A DNA stretch of 64,000 bases from contig CP104793.1 of NCBI GenBank assembly GCA_025916135.1, positions 1,612,001 to 1,676,000 on the forward strand, given 5' to 3'. This stretch comes from Rhodobacteraceae bacterium D3-12. GTDB lineage: Bacteria > Pseudomonadota > Alphaproteobacteria > Rhodobacterales > Rhodobacteraceae. Positions within the stretch are counted from its first letter, which is position 1. Each line of letters begins with the position of its first letter. Of the stretch, positions 1-9,064 are shown piece after piece. The position numbers and the translations under genes were made by a program. Below the pieces are notes generated by a model. It was given only the letters and a program-made list of their open reading frames with translations. It did not search any database and was not told where the DNA came from.

Positions 1-507
1 AATGGCGACGCCTGGGCACGGCTTGAGCCGGGTCGGGTTCTGAGCATTGATTTTTCGATCGAGTTTGACGACGCTGCGATTGGCGCACAGCGCAAGTCGT
101 TGAACATGTCGAACGGAACCTTTGTGCGCGAACTTTGCGATAGTCGCACCTTCTGTCGTCAGGCGGATGTGGATGCGATGCGCGAGCAGGGGCTTGCCCT
201 TGGTGGGACGCTGGACAATGCGGTTGTGGTCGATGGTGAAAAAGTGCTGTCGCCCGGTGGTTTGCGCCACGACGACGAAGCCGTGCGCCACAAGATGCTG
301 GATGCTTTGGGCGATTTGTCGCTTGCTGGTGCGCCGATTATCGGGGCGTATACCGGGCACCGCGCGGGGCATGCGTTGACCAATGATTTGCTGCGCAAAC
401 TGATGCAGACGCCCGGCGCGTTCAGTATGGTTGTATGTGACCGCGATACGGCTGCACATTTGCCCGGTGTCGGGGCGCATATGGGCGAAATCCCCGCTGT
501 CGCCTAG
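1..507 (+). CDS. lpxC: UDP-3-O-acyl-N-acetylglucosamine deacetylase, 3' part
   Basis: This is the C-terminal 168 residues of LpxC; the start lies before the window. LpxC is the zinc deacetylase that commits UDP-acyl-GlcNAc to lipid A synthesis in the cytoplasm. The frame is open from base 1. It carries the family's helix RHKMLDALGDL followed by GHRAGHALTN, which hold zinc-binding and catalytic residues of domain 2. The reading frame ends with TAG at 505-507. It precedes bamD, the usual alphaproteobacterial order at the end of the division/envelope cluster. Identity is secure from the motifs; the gene is simply cut by the window edge. Confidence 0.95.
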   Translation, partial: NGDAWARLEPGRVLSIDFSIEFDDAAIGAQRKSLNMSNGTFVRELCDSRTFCRQADVDAMREQGLALGGTLDNAVVVDGEKVLSPGGLRHDDEAVRHKMLDALGDLSLAGAPIIGAYTGHRAGHALTNDLLRKLMQTPGAFSMVVCDRDTAAHLPGVGAHMGEIPAVA

Positions 508-678
508 GCCAAAATACGTGGCGCGGCAGCACCGACTTGCAAAAATAATTTCGACATTGGGGAAATCTGGTCCTGTGAAGGCGTCAAAGGCGTTTTGCAC
601 CGGAATTTTCTGTGCTAGGAAGCATTCCAAAGGGGCGAGCAGCCCAAGGGTTTGTTCGAACGAAGGGTAAGATCGGGC

Positions 679-1530
679 ATGACAGGCGGTGTAATCCGGG
701 CAAGTCTGCTGAGTGCAGTATTGGCGACGACCATGGTTTCTGGCTGTGGTGGGACCGCTGATGCCGTGCGCCGGGGCGACATTCCGATTGAGACGTTCTC
801 CGCTGAGCAGATTTATGAACGTGGTGAATACGAGCTGAACCGCAATCAGGCGGGCGAAGCGGCGCATTACTTTGGTGAAGTTGAACGGCTTTACCCTTAT
901 TCCGATTGGTCCAAACGCAGTCTGATCATGCAGGCCTATGCCTATCATCAGGACAAGGACTATGAGAACAGCCGCGCCAGCGCACAGCGCTATATCGACT
1001 TTTACCCGACCGATGATGATGCGGCCTATGCGCAATATCTTCTTGCGCTGAGCTATTACGACCAGATTGACGAAGTTGGCCGCGATCAGGGGCTGACGTT
1101 CCAGGCGTTGCAGGCGCTTCGTGTGGTGATCGAGCGCTATCCAGATAGCGAATATGCGCGCTCGTCGGTGTTGAAATTCGATCTGGCCTTTGACCATCTG
1201 GCGGCCAAGGAGATGGAGATCGGGCGCTATTACCTGCGCCGTGACCATTACACCGCTGCGATCAACCGTTTCCGCGTTGTGGTTGAGGATTTCCAGACCA
1301 CGACCCATACCGCCGAGGCGTTGCACCGGCTGGTTGAGGCCTATCTGTTGCTTGGTCTGACGGATCAGGCCCAGACGGCGGGGGCGATTCTGGGCCATAA
1401 CTTCAAGGGCACCGAATGGTATGAGGACAGCTACAAGCTTCTTACCGGGCGTGGGCTTGAGTTGAAGGCGGCTGGTGATAACTGGTTGCGCCAGATTTAT
1501 CGTCAGATGATTAAGGGCCGCTGGCTCTAG
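679..1530 (+). CDS. bamD: Outer-membrane assembly lipoprotein BamD
   Basis: BamD is the essential lipoprotein of the BAM complex that inserts beta-barrel proteins into the outer membrane. The 283-residue product begins with a short signal peptide ending in a lipobox (VSGC, lipidated Cys at about residue 23). TPR-like repeats follow, with the family pattern of YxxGEYELN, YPYSDWSKRS and YPDSEYARSS. I chose the ATG at 679 over an upstream in-frame TTG at 652 because it gives a normal-length lipoprotein signal and has a purine-rich stretch (GAAGGG) upstream. The 171-bp gap after lpxC holds no gene I can support. recN follows 39 bp downstream, separated by a small palindromic repeat. Confidence 0.93.
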   Translation: MTGGVIRASLLSAVLATTMVSGCGGTADAVRRGDIPIETFSAEQIYERGEYELNRNQAGEAAHYFGEVERLYPYSDWSKRSLIMQAYAYHQDKDYENSRASAQRYIDFYPTDDDAAYAQYLLALSYYDQIDEVGRDQGLTFQALQALRVVIERYPDSEYARSSVLKFDLAFDHLAAKEMEIGRYYLRRDHYTAAINRFRVVVEDFQTTTHTAEALHRLVEAYLLLGLTDQAQTAGAILGHNFKGTEWYEDSYKLLTGRGLELKAAGDNWLRQIYRQMIKGRWL

Positions 1531-1534
1531 GCGC

Positions 1535-1558
1535 GGTGGGGTGAAACCCCACCCTACG
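1535..1558 (+). repeat. Palindromic intergenic repeat, copy 1 of 4
   Basis: A short hairpin of the form GGTGGGGTnnAACCCCACC with a CTACG tail starts four bases after the bamD stop and ends 11 bases before the recN ATG. The same sequence recurs at 8559, 26732 and 31464, each time at or near a gene end. It could form an RNA hairpin but has no T-run, so it is REP-like rather than a classical terminator. Confidence 0.75.
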
Positions 1559-1569
1559 GGGTGAACGGG

Positions 1570-3222
1570 ATGCTGCGCAGCCTTGAAATTCGGGACATGT
1601 TGATCATTGACCGGTTGGAGCTTGAGTTCCAGCCGGGCTTGAATGTGCTGACCGGTGAGACCGGAGCAGGCAAGTCGATCCTGCTCGATTCGCTGGGGTT
1701 TGTTCTGGGCTGGCGCGGGCGGGCGGAATTGGTGCGCGCCGGGGCCGAGCAGGGCGAGGTGATTGCCGAGTTCGCATTGCCCGAGGGGCACGCCGCACAT
1801 GATATCCTTGAGGAGGCCGGGTTGCCGGGGGGCGAGGAGCTTATCCTTCGGCGGATCAACACACGTGACGGGCGCAAGACCGCTTGGGTGAATGACCGGC
1901 GCTGTTCGGGCGATGTGTTGCGGCAATTGTCCGAAGTGTTGGTCGAATTGCACGGCCAGCACGACGACCGGGGCTTGTTGAACCCGCGCGGGCATCGGCT
2001 TCTCTTGGATGAATTCGCCGGTGTTGAGGCGCCTTTGAACGCCGTGCGCGTGGCTTGGGCCAAACGGGGCAAGGCGTTGAAGGCGTTGGAGAAAGCCGAG
2101 ACCGCATTGGCCGAGATGAAGGCCGAGGAAGAGTTTTTGCGGCACGCGGTTGAGGAGTTGGATACGCTTGACCCCCAGCCGGGTGAGGACGGCGAGCTTG
2201 ATACGCAGCGCCGCCGGATGCAGGCCGCGGAGCGGGTGCGCGAGGATATCCTCAAGGCGCTGGAGATGCTGAGCGGGCCGAGCGGCGGTGCCGAGAGCAT
2301 GGCGGGCGATGCGCTGCGCTGGCTTGAGCCGGTGACCGGAGAGGTGGACGGTGTTCTGGACGCACCGCTTGAAGCTTTGGGTCGCGGGTTGAACGAATTG
2401 GCCGAGGCAAGCGACGGGATAACACGCGCGCTTGAGGTGCTGGAATTCGAACCGCACGCGCTTGAGGCCTGTGAGGAGCGGTTGTTCGCGATCCGCGCCT
2501 TGGCACGCAAGCATGAGGTGATCCCCGACGATCTGGGCGCGTTTGCCGAAGAGTTGCGCGGGCGACTGACGGCGCTGGACCGGGGCGATGCGGATCTGGC
2601 CGAGCTGAAACGTGCGGCGGAGGCGGCGGAAGCGGGTTATGCCAGTGCCGCCGAAGCGTTGCGCGACAAGCGGGCCAAGGCGGCGGCCAAGCTCGACAAG
2701 GCGGTGATGCGCGAGTTGCAACCGCTCAAGATGGAGCGGGCGGTGTTCAGCACCGAAATGGCCGAGGCCCCGGCGGGGCCGGAGGGGATTGATGCGGTGC
2801 AATTCACCGTGGCGACCAACCCCGGCGCGCCATCTGGCCCATTGGGCAAGATCGCCTCTGGCGGCGAGTTGAGCCGGTTTCTTCTGGCGTTGAAGGCGAG
2901 CCTGTCAGAGCGCAACGCCGGGGTGACGATGATTTTCGACGAGATCGACCGCGGGGTCGGAGGGGCGACGGCTGATGCGGTGGGGCGCAGGTTGTCGGCG
3001 CTTGCCGATGGGGCGCAGGTATTGGCGGTGACACATTCGCCGCAGGTGGCGGCGCTGGCCGGGCACCACTGGCGCGTGCAAAAGCGGGTCGAAAAGGGCG
3101 TAACACTGTCGACGGTTGTGCCGCTGGACGCCGAAGAACGGGTGGCAGAGATCGCGCGGATGCTGTCGGGGGATGTGATCACCCAAGAGGCACGCGCGGC
3201 GGCAGAACGGTTGATGGGCTGA
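1570..3222 (+). CDS. recN: DNA repair ATPase RecN
   Basis: RecN is an SMC-like ATPase that acts early in double-strand-break repair. The 550-residue product has the Walker A motif GETGAGKS at residues 29-36 and a long central coiled-coil region rich in Glu, Ala and Arg. The C-terminal ABC half has the signature KIASGGELSRF and Walker B TMIFDEIDRGVGG. The length matches the family. I chose the ATG at 1570, which gives the usual N-terminus MLRSLEIRDM, over a GTG nine bases upstream. It follows bamD directly, a normal neighbour in this lineage. Confidence 0.96.
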   Translation: MLRSLEIRDMLIIDRLELEFQPGLNVLTGETGAGKSILLDSLGFVLGWRGRAELVRAGAEQGEVIAEFALPEGHAAHDILEEAGLPGGEELILRRINTRDGRKTAWVNDRRCSGDVLRQLSEVLVELHGQHDDRGLLNPRGHRLLLDEFAGVEAPLNAVRVAWAKRGKALKALEKAETALAEMKAEEEFLRHAVEELDTLDPQPGEDGELDTQRRRMQAAERVREDILKALEMLSGPSGGAESMAGDALRWLEPVTGEVDGVLDAPLEALGRGLNELAEASDGITRALEVLEFEPHALEACEERLFAIRALARKHEVIPDDLGAFAEELRGRLTALDRGDADLAELKRAAEAAEAGYASAAEALRDKRAKAAAKLDKAVMRELQPLKMERAVFSTEMAEAPAGPEGIDAVQFTVATNPGAPSGPLGKIASGGELSRFLLALKASLSERNAGVTMIFDEIDRGVGGATADAVGRRLSALADGAQVLAVTHSPQVAALAGHHWRVQKRVEKGVTLSTVVPLDAEERVAEIARMLSGDVITQEARAAAERLMG

Positions 3223-3272
3223 GATTGCTGGGCTGAGGTGGGCGCGGGCCCAATAAACGGGTCGCGCAAATG

Positions 3273-3325
3273 AAAAAACCCCGCATCCGATACCGCTAAT
3301 ACAATGCAGCAGAGCCGATGCGGGG
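3273..3325 (-). terminator. Rho-independent terminator for the minus-strand regulator
   Basis: The arms CCCCGCATC (3279-3287) and GATGCGGGG (3317-3325) form a 9-bp stem with a long loop. Read on the minus strand, the stem is followed by a run of six Ts (A-run at 3273-3278). It therefore fits termination of the regulator gene that ends at 3479. It may also slow transcription coming out of recN on the other strand. Confidence 0.6.
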
Positions 3326-3478
3326 CCGTAATTTTATGAAAATGCGCGCCATCAACTACACGACAACAACGCCTTGAACAAAGAACCTCTCGCCCGAAGG
3401 CCTATTCAATTCCCTTGTTGCGAAGGTGCCGAATTCGGGTCGATCTGTCATACCCCATATGGGGTAAGTTGCCATTAT

Positions 3479-5257
3479 TCAGACAAATTCGTCTAAAATA
3501 TCAAGCACATCGCTCCACTCTAGGAAGAATATGAGCTGACCCGCTTCCGCATAGGTTTTAAAGCGAATCCACGGGTAGTCCTGTTGAAACTCGGCCAGGG
3601 TTTCCGGAGAGGTCTGTGGATCTTGGAGGCCGTTGACAAAGACCACCGGGCAGCGGTTTTCGATTTGTTTGACGACACCGCTCCAATCAGAGGTTTCTTG
3701 TTCAATCACCTCGGCGGCAAAAGCGGCGTGGGCGGTGAATTCTTTGGAGAGGCTAACCTCGGAGCCGACAACCATGGCTTCGAACACTTCGGGGTCTTCA
3801 AAGGTTTTGATATCGGCGGGGCTGTCGCCATAGACGGCCTGAAGAAAGCGCCGCTTGCCGAGCTTGCGAGCGAGGGCAAAGCCCGCCTTGACCATGAATG
3901 GCAAAAGGTGCGGCGTATAGCGCGCGCCGGCGAGGATGAAGCGGTGCCATTTGTGCATCCGTTCATATTGCTCGGGGCGGGTGAGGGGCAGAATCCCGGC
4001 GCAGGCGATGATTGCTGTAACCCGATCGGGATAGCGGTTCTGGAAATGGGCGGAAAAATACACGTCGCCGCCCATCGACAGGAACGGGCAGGCGGTGACG
4101 CCGAGGTGATCAAGCAGGTGGGCGTAATCATCGGTGATGACATCGGAGAGCACGGCATTGCGCGTCAAAGGGGTGGAGTTGCCGAAACCGGGACGCACCG
4201 GCACGATGATCTTGATCCCGCGGCGCGCGGCCTCGGCCTCGGCAGAGGCGGGCCAGCGGGTGAGGCCATAGTCCTGTGGCCCAAACATGCAGGGTTTGCC
4301 CGCTGGATCGCCGAGCACAAGATAGTCAAAGCGCCGCCCATCGGGCAGCATCAGCGTGTGGTAGGGGCGCGGTTCGAGAGAGCGGAAGCCTTTGCTTTGC
4401 TCTGGTGTGGTGGCGTCTGCGGTGTCTTGGGTAAAGGTCGCCATATCCATCGTCGCAAGGGTCAGACGGATAAGCTCGGCTTGGCTTCTGGTTTCGGTTT
4501 TGGCCATCAGCGATTTAAGCTGGGAGCGCACCGTATCGACGGAGCGGCCACGCATTTCGGCGATGTCCTTGATGCCGTGGCATTCGGACAGAGCGCGCAA
4601 GACTTCGATTTCCGCCGGGGTCAGGTCGAAGACCGATTTGAGGAAGGCATCAAACCCGGCGGGCCAGATCAGTTCGGACGTGACGGCGATGACAAAGGGG
4701 GCGGATTGATCGGTGCGCAGCGCGCGAAGCTGGATCAGGATCAGGCGAGGTTGCCCTTTGAGGCGGGCGCGAAACAGGGTCGGATCATCGCGGTTCGACA
4801 TGAGCAGGCGGGTGACCTGATCACCGAGCGCAGTAAGGTCATCGGGGTCGAGGGGCAGGTCGGCAAGCGTGCCTGATGCGCTGAGGCCAAGCACGGATCG
4901 CGCCGCAGGATTGACGGCGCCAATCGTATGATCGGGGTTGAGCGTAAAGCTGGCGGCGCTGTCAAAGCGGGCGACCAGTTCAACCGGTGAGCCTTTGCTT
5001 GCGTCATCCGAGGCGAGGCTGTCGAGCACTTTGGAGGCGCGGCGGAAATGGGTTTCGAAATCAATCGCGGTCAGGGCGATTGGCGTATCGAGCCCCTGCG
5101 CCCGGCGATAGGGGCTGATCATGGTTTCCCAGACGTCCAGCAACTCCTCATACCGCTCAGGGTCAATGGCCACCTCATAGAGCCGGTCAATCGCCACTTG
5201 GGCCTGTGCGTTCGGAGTGCGCTCTGTCGGCTTGTTGTCGGGCGTCTTGGCATTCAT
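3479..5257 (-). CDS. LuxR-type regulator fused to an alpha/beta-hydrolase-like domain
   Basis: This 592-residue protein combines three regions. Residues about 90-200 look like a PAS-type sensory domain (NPDHTIGAVNPAARSVLGLS). Residues about 209-268 form a LuxR helix-turn-helix (FDLTPAEIEVLRALSE ... SVDTVRSQLKSLMAKT). Residues about 300-592 match an alpha/beta-hydrolase fold. In that fold the nucleophile elbow is FLSMGG (Ser394) and the acid is probably Asp546 (GLQDPQTS). The place where the catalytic His is expected (usually AGH) reads AEAGQ (Gln574). The hydrolase part may therefore bind a ligand without turning it over; that is inference. A palindrome lies just upstream and a terminator follows. 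Target genes are unknown, and the FAD oxidase upstream on the same strand is a candidate. Confidence 0.85.
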   Translation of the reverse strand: MNAKTPDNKPTERTPNAQAQVAIDRLYEVAIDPERYEELLDVWETMISPYRRAQGLDTPIALTAIDFETHFRRASKVLDSLASDDASKGSPVELVARFDSAASFTLNPDHTIGAVNPAARSVLGLSASGTLADLPLDPDDLTALGDQVTRLLMSNRDDPTLFRARLKGQPRLILIQLRALRTDQSAPFVIAVTSELIWPAGFDAFLKSVFDLTPAEIEVLRALSECHGIKDIAEMRGRSVDTVRSQLKSLMAKTETRSQAELIRLTLATMDMATFTQDTADATTPEQSKGFRSLEPRPYHTLMLPDGRRFDYLVLGDPAGKPCMFGPQDYGLTRWPASAEAEAARRGIKIIVPVRPGFGNSTPLTRNAVLSDVITDDYAHLLDHLGVTACPFLSMGGDVYFSAHFQNRYPDRVTAIIACAGILPLTRPEQYERMHKWHRFILAGARYTPHLLPFMVKAGFALARKLGKRRFLQAVYGDSPADIKTFEDPEVFEAMVVGSEVSLSKEFTAHAAFAAEVIEQETSDWSGVVKQIENRCPVVFVNGLQDPQTSPETLAEFQQDYPWIRFKTYAEAGQLIFFLEWSDVLDILDEFV

Positions 5258-5276
5258 GCCGGTTCCGTCCTAATTT

Positions 5277-5290
5277 TGACCTTTTGGTCA
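5277..5290. promoter_or_regulatory. Candidate operator of the LuxR-hydrolase gene
   Basis: A perfect 14-bp palindrome, TGACC-TTTT-GGTCA, lies 20-33 bases upstream of the regulator's ATG, where it could overlap the promoter or early leader. Its symmetry and position suggest an operator for a dimeric regulator, possibly autoregulation. The role is inferred from position only. Confidence 0.4.
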
Positions 5291-5374
5291 GAGTAGGTCG
5301 AAGACGGTGATATTCAAAGCTCTAAAGAGGTGTGGACGTAAGGAAAATTCGTGGCTTGGCTTTGATTCTGCACA

Positions 5375-6751
5375 TTAATTACGCGGCGGGACCAGTTTGC
5401 CGGGGTTCATGAGGTTGTCGGGATCAAGCGCCTGTTTGATCGCGCCCATGACCTGCCAGCCATCACCGTGTTCACGCGACATATAGTCGAGCTTGCCCAT
5501 GCCGATGCCATGTTCGCCTGTTGCCGTGCCGCCAAGGGCGAGACCGCGTTCGACCATACGGTTCGAGGCGGCCTTGACCCGCGCCATGGCGTCGGCGTCT
5601 TGGGGATCAAACATCAGCACCGAATGGTAATTGCCATCGCCGACATGGCCAAGGATCGGGCCGTAGAGGCCGCTTTCGGCCAGATCGGCGGCGGTGTCGT
5701 TGATCGCCTGAGCAAGGTTGGAAATTGGCACGCAAACGTCGGTGACCAGCGATTTACACCCCGGCCGCGCGGCATAGATCGCATAGGCGCCATTGTGGCG
5801 CATGGTCCAGAGGGCGTTGCGATCTTCGGCGCGGGTGGCCCAGTCAAAGCCGTGGCCGTTGTGATCGGCGATGATCTCGCCAAAGACTTCGGCCATTTCG
5901 GCGACGCCGCTGTCCGAGCCGTGGAATTCGACCATCAGGTGCGGGCATTCCGGCATGGAGACCCCGGCGTAGGCGTTGAACGCCCGGACCGTATCAGCAT
6001 CAAGCAGTTCGATCCGCGCCATCGACAGGCCCATCTGGATCGTGTCGATCACGGCGCGCACGGCGTCATCCACCGTGTCAAAAGCACAGATCGCGGCGGT
6101 GATTGCTTCGGGCTGGCCCTGAAGGCGCAGGGTCAGTTCGGTGACAAGGGCGAGGGTGCCTTCGGAGCCGACCAAGAGCCCGGTGAGATCATAGCCCGCC
6201 GAAGATTTGCGCGCGCGTGTGCCGGTGCGGATGATACGGCCATCGGCCAGCACCGCTTCGAGGCCAAGGACGTTGTCGCGCATGGTGCCATAGCGCACGG
6301 CGGTGGTGCCTGATGCGCGGGTCATGGCCATGCCGCCAATCGAGGCGTTGGCACCGGGGTCGACCGGAAAGAACAGCCCCGTCGCGCGCAGCTCGCTGTT
6401 GAGCTCTTCTCGGGTGAGGCCGGGTTGCACGGCGACATCCATGTCGCCCTGACGGACTTCGATCACCTTGTTCATGCGCGCAAAATCGACCACAACGCCG
6501 CCCTGTTCGGCCAGCGCCTGCCCCTCAAGCGAGGTGCCAGCGCCCCAGCCGATAATTGGCACGCCATGGCGTGCACAGATTTTCACCAGTTCGGACACTT
6601 CGGCCGTTGTCTCTGGATAGGCGACTGCATCTGGCGGCGCGGCGGGAAACCATGTTTCTGAGCGGCCATGTTGCTCCAGATCGGGCTTGGACAGGCTCAG
6701 CCGTTGACCTAGGATTGTCGATAACTCATTAAGTGCTTGTTGATGGCGCAT
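5375..6751 (-). CDS. FAD-linked oxidase, D-lactate/glycolate dehydrogenase type
   Basis: The 458-residue product is a member of the GlcD/D-lactate dehydrogenase (VAO/PCMH) flavoprotein family, which oxidises 2-hydroxy acids and passes electrons to the respiratory chain. The N-terminal FAD-binding domain carries GWGAGTSLEGQ at about residues 68-78. The C-terminal domain ends with the family hallmark GGTATGEHGIGMGKLDYM at about residue 407 onward. There is no signal peptide, so it is likely cytoplasmic or membrane-associated. The exact substrate cannot be read from the sequence. It is divergent from the ClC channel, with 104 bp between starts, and lies 117 bp upstream of the LuxR-hydrolase gene on the same strand. 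Confidence 0.88.
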   Translation of the reverse strand: MRHQQALNELSTILGQRLSLSKPDLEQHGRSETWFPAAPPDAVAYPETTAEVSELVKICARHGVPIIGWGAGTSLEGQALAEQGGVVVDFARMNKVIEVRQGDMDVAVQPGLTREELNSELRATGLFFPVDPGANASIGGMAMTRASGTTAVRYGTMRDNVLGLEAVLADGRIIRTGTRARKSSAGYDLTGLLVGSEGTLALVTELTLRLQGQPEAITAAICAFDTVDDAVRAVIDTIQMGLSMARIELLDADTVRAFNAYAGVSMPECPHLMVEFHGSDSGVAEMAEVFGEIIADHNGHGFDWATRAEDRNALWTMRHNGAYAIYAARPGCKSLVTDVCVPISNLAQAINDTAADLAESGLYGPILGHVGDGNYHSVLMFDPQDADAMARVKAASNRMVERGLALGGTATGEHGIGMGKLDYMSREHGDGWQVMGAIKQALDPDNLMNPGKLVPPRN

Positions 6752-6855
6752 CTTTTTCCCCCGAGCGATGCCGTCGCAAGACCTTAAGGCAAGATGCGGG
6801 GCTGGGGAAGGGGAGGCAATTTCAATTTGACTAAAATACGGGGCATCTGCGGTTT

Positions 6856-8544
6856 ATGAGCCAATCCACCCGCTCTCTGTTGCGTCAGAAGTCACGTAGC
6901 GCATGGAACGAGATGCGTCGGGGCCTTTCTGTGCTGCGCAGCAAGGGCCCGAGTCAGGTGCAGTTCTGGTTTCTGGCGCTGTTGATCGGAGTGGGCGCAG
7001 GGTTTGCGGCATTGGTGTTTCGCAAGGGGATCGACGCCTTGCAGGCCTGGGCCTATGGCACCGAGGATGTGCTGTTGCTGCACAGTTTTGCGCAAACGCT
7101 GCCTTGGATCTGGATCGTGCTGATCCCGGCGATTGGCGGGCTGGTTGTTGGGCTGATCCTTCATTTTTTCACCGATGATGGGCGGGTCCGCGCGGTGGCC
7201 GATGTGATCGAAGGCGCGGCGATGTATCAGGGCCGGGTCGAGCGGCGGGCCGGGGTTGCGTCGGCTGTGGCGTCGCTGATCACGCTTGGCACGGGCGGGT
7301 CGAGCGGGCGCGAGGGGCCGGTGGTTCATATCGCCAGCGTGATTTCCAGCTGGGTGAGCGAGCGTATCCACGCCAATGGCATCACCGGGCGCGATTTGCT
7401 GGGCTGTGCGGTGGCGGCGGCGGTGTCGGCGTCGTTTAACGCGCCGATCGCGGGGGCGTTGTTCGCGCTGGAGGTGGTGTTGCGCCATTTTGCGGTGCAT
7501 GCGTTCGCGCCGATTGTGATTGCCAGCGTGGCGGGCACGGTGATCAACCGGTTGGCCTTTGGGGATGTGACGGAATTCACGCTGCCGGTGGCGACGGCGT
7601 TGGAGTTTTACGCCGAGTTGCCTGCGTTTCTGATCCTTGGGTTGTTGTGCGGATTGGTGGCGGCGGCCTTGATGCGCGGCGTCTTTCTGGCCGAAGATTT
7701 TGCGAGCGTTGTGCAGGAGCGCGCGCATACCCCGCGCTGGCTTCGCCCGGCGCTGACCGGGGTGTTGCTGGGCGGGATCGCGGTGTTTTTCCCGCATATC
7801 ATCGGCGTTGGCTATGAGACGACAAGCGCGGCGCTGACCGGCAAACTGGTGTTGCATGAGGCGGTGGTGTTTGCCGTGCTCAAGGTGATTGCGGTCTGTA
7901 TCACCATGGCCGGGCGCATGGGCGGCGGGGTGTTTTCGCCGTCGCTGATGGTGGGTGCGCTGACCGGCTTGGCGTTTGGCCTGATTGCGACGGGGCTGTT
8001 CCCCGAGGTGAGCGGCTCGCATACGCTTTATGCGTTGGCGGGCATGGGAGCGGTGGCGGCGGCGGTGTTGGGCGCGCCGATTTCGACCACGTTGATCGTG
8101 TTCGAGATGACCGGCGACTGGCAGACCGGCCTTGCCGTGATGGTGGCGGTGAGCATGAGCACGGCCTTGGGGTCGCGTTTGGTGGATCGCTCGTTCTTTT
8201 TGACGCAACTGGAGCGGCGGGGCGTCCATCTGGCGGCGGGGCCGCAGGCCTATTTGCTGGCGATGTTCCGCGCCGTGAGCCTGATGAAACCATTGGGGGA
8301 GCGGGAATGCCCGGAGGAAGAGGCGCTCTGGCAGATGGTCGAGGAGGGCACCTATGTCGACGCCAACGCCACGCTGGAAACCGCAATGCCGGTGTTTGAG
8401 CGCAGCGGCGCGGCCTATCTTTCGGTGCTGAGCATCACTGGCGAGGACCGCAAGCCGGAGCTTTGGGGCGCGCTATGGCATGTAGATGCGCTCAAGGCCT
8501 ATAACAAGGCGCTGGCGGCGACAGCGGCGGAAGAGCATTCGTGA
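6856..8544 (+). CDS. ClC-type chloride channel/transporter
   Basis: This is a 562-residue integral membrane protein of the ClC family, which moves chloride, often in exchange for protons. The filter motif GREGP (about 151-155, gating Glu at 153) and GGVFSP (about 357-362) are present. The first motif, usually GSGIP, is replaced by a sequence around RAVADVIEG, as occurs in some bacterial subfamilies. About ten hydrophobic segments run to residue 450. The last 110 residues are soluble, and I see no clear CBS pair in them. It is convergent with the DUF427 gene, with a palindromic repeat between the stops. Confidence 0.9.
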   Translation: MSQSTRSLLRQKSRSAWNEMRRGLSVLRSKGPSQVQFWFLALLIGVGAGFAALVFRKGIDALQAWAYGTEDVLLLHSFAQTLPWIWIVLIPAIGGLVVGLILHFFTDDGRVRAVADVIEGAAMYQGRVERRAGVASAVASLITLGTGGSSGREGPVVHIASVISSWVSERIHANGITGRDLLGCAVAAAVSASFNAPIAGALFALEVVLRHFAVHAFAPIVIASVAGTVINRLAFGDVTEFTLPVATALEFYAELPAFLILGLLCGLVAAALMRGVFLAEDFASVVQERAHTPRWLRPALTGVLLGGIAVFFPHIIGVGYETTSAALTGKLVLHEAVVFAVLKVIAVCITMAGRMGGGVFSPSLMVGALTGLAFGLIATGLFPEVSGSHTLYALAGMGAVAAAVLGAPISTTLIVFEMTGDWQTGLAVMVAVSMSTALGSRLVDRSFFLTQLERRGVHLAAGPQAYLLAMFRAVSLMKPLGERECPEEEALWQMVEEGTYVDANATLETAMPVFERSGAAYLSVLSITGEDRKPELWGALWHVDALKAYNKALAATAAEEHS

Positions 8545-8558
8545 CAGGGTGACGGCAG

Positions 8559-8585
8559 GTAGGGTGGGGTTAAACCCCACCTTAC
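8559..8585. repeat. Palindromic intergenic repeat, copy 2 of 4
   Basis: A 13-bp inverted repeat (GTAGGGTGGGGTT / AACCCCACCTTAC, one mismatch) around a 1-nt centre lies between the convergent stops of the ClC gene and the DUF427 gene. It matches the elements at 1535, 26732 and 31464. Here it is well placed to act on both converging transcripts. Confidence 0.75.
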
Positions 8586-8599
8586 GGGCGCAAGCGGTT

Positions 8600-8944
8600 T
8601 CAGATCCGCTCAACCGCGACTTCTTCTGTGGCGTAGAACGCCAGGTGATCCTTGATCCGCGCCACGTCTTCGCCGGGGGTTTCATAGCTCCACGCCGCGT
8701 TTTCGATGGTTTTTGATTTGGTCACGATCGAGAAATAGCTGGCGTCACCTTTCCAAGGGCAATGGCTTGTGTGGTCGCTGGAATCAAGGAAGGCCATGGC
8801 AATGTCACCGCGCGGGAAATAGATCACCGCGGGATAGTCGCCTTCGACCAGTTCAAGCGCGTTTTTGCTTTCGCCCAGAACAGCGCCGCCGGCGCGCACG
8901 ACCCATGTGCCGGGTGCACTGGTGATGGTGATTTTCGGTGCCAT
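8600..8944 (-). CDS. DUF427 domain protein
   Basis: This 114-residue soluble protein has the DUF427 pattern: ITSAPGTWVVRAGGAVLGES near the start, PAVIYFPRGDIAM in the middle, and the conserved SHCPWKGDASYFSI. The biochemical role of the family is not known to me. The ATG at 8944 is preceded by GGGAGA at a good distance, so I preferred it to a longer open frame beginning at 9061. No operon partner is evident, and it converges on the ClC gene. Confidence 0.85.
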   Translation of the reverse strand: MAPKITITSAPGTWVVRAGGAVLGESKNALELVEGDYPAVIYFPRGDIAMAFLDSSDHTSHCPWKGDASYFSIVTKSKTIENAAWSYETPGEDVARIKDHLAFYATEEVAVERI

Positions 8945-9064
8945 TGGATTGCTTCTCCCAGGATTGGACGATCTTCCGGCGAGCATAGCGGCCGGATGTT
9001 GCGAAACTATGTCAGATGGCGACGGGAAAGGACAGGACCTCCTGTCGCAACGTCGCGGCACTGT

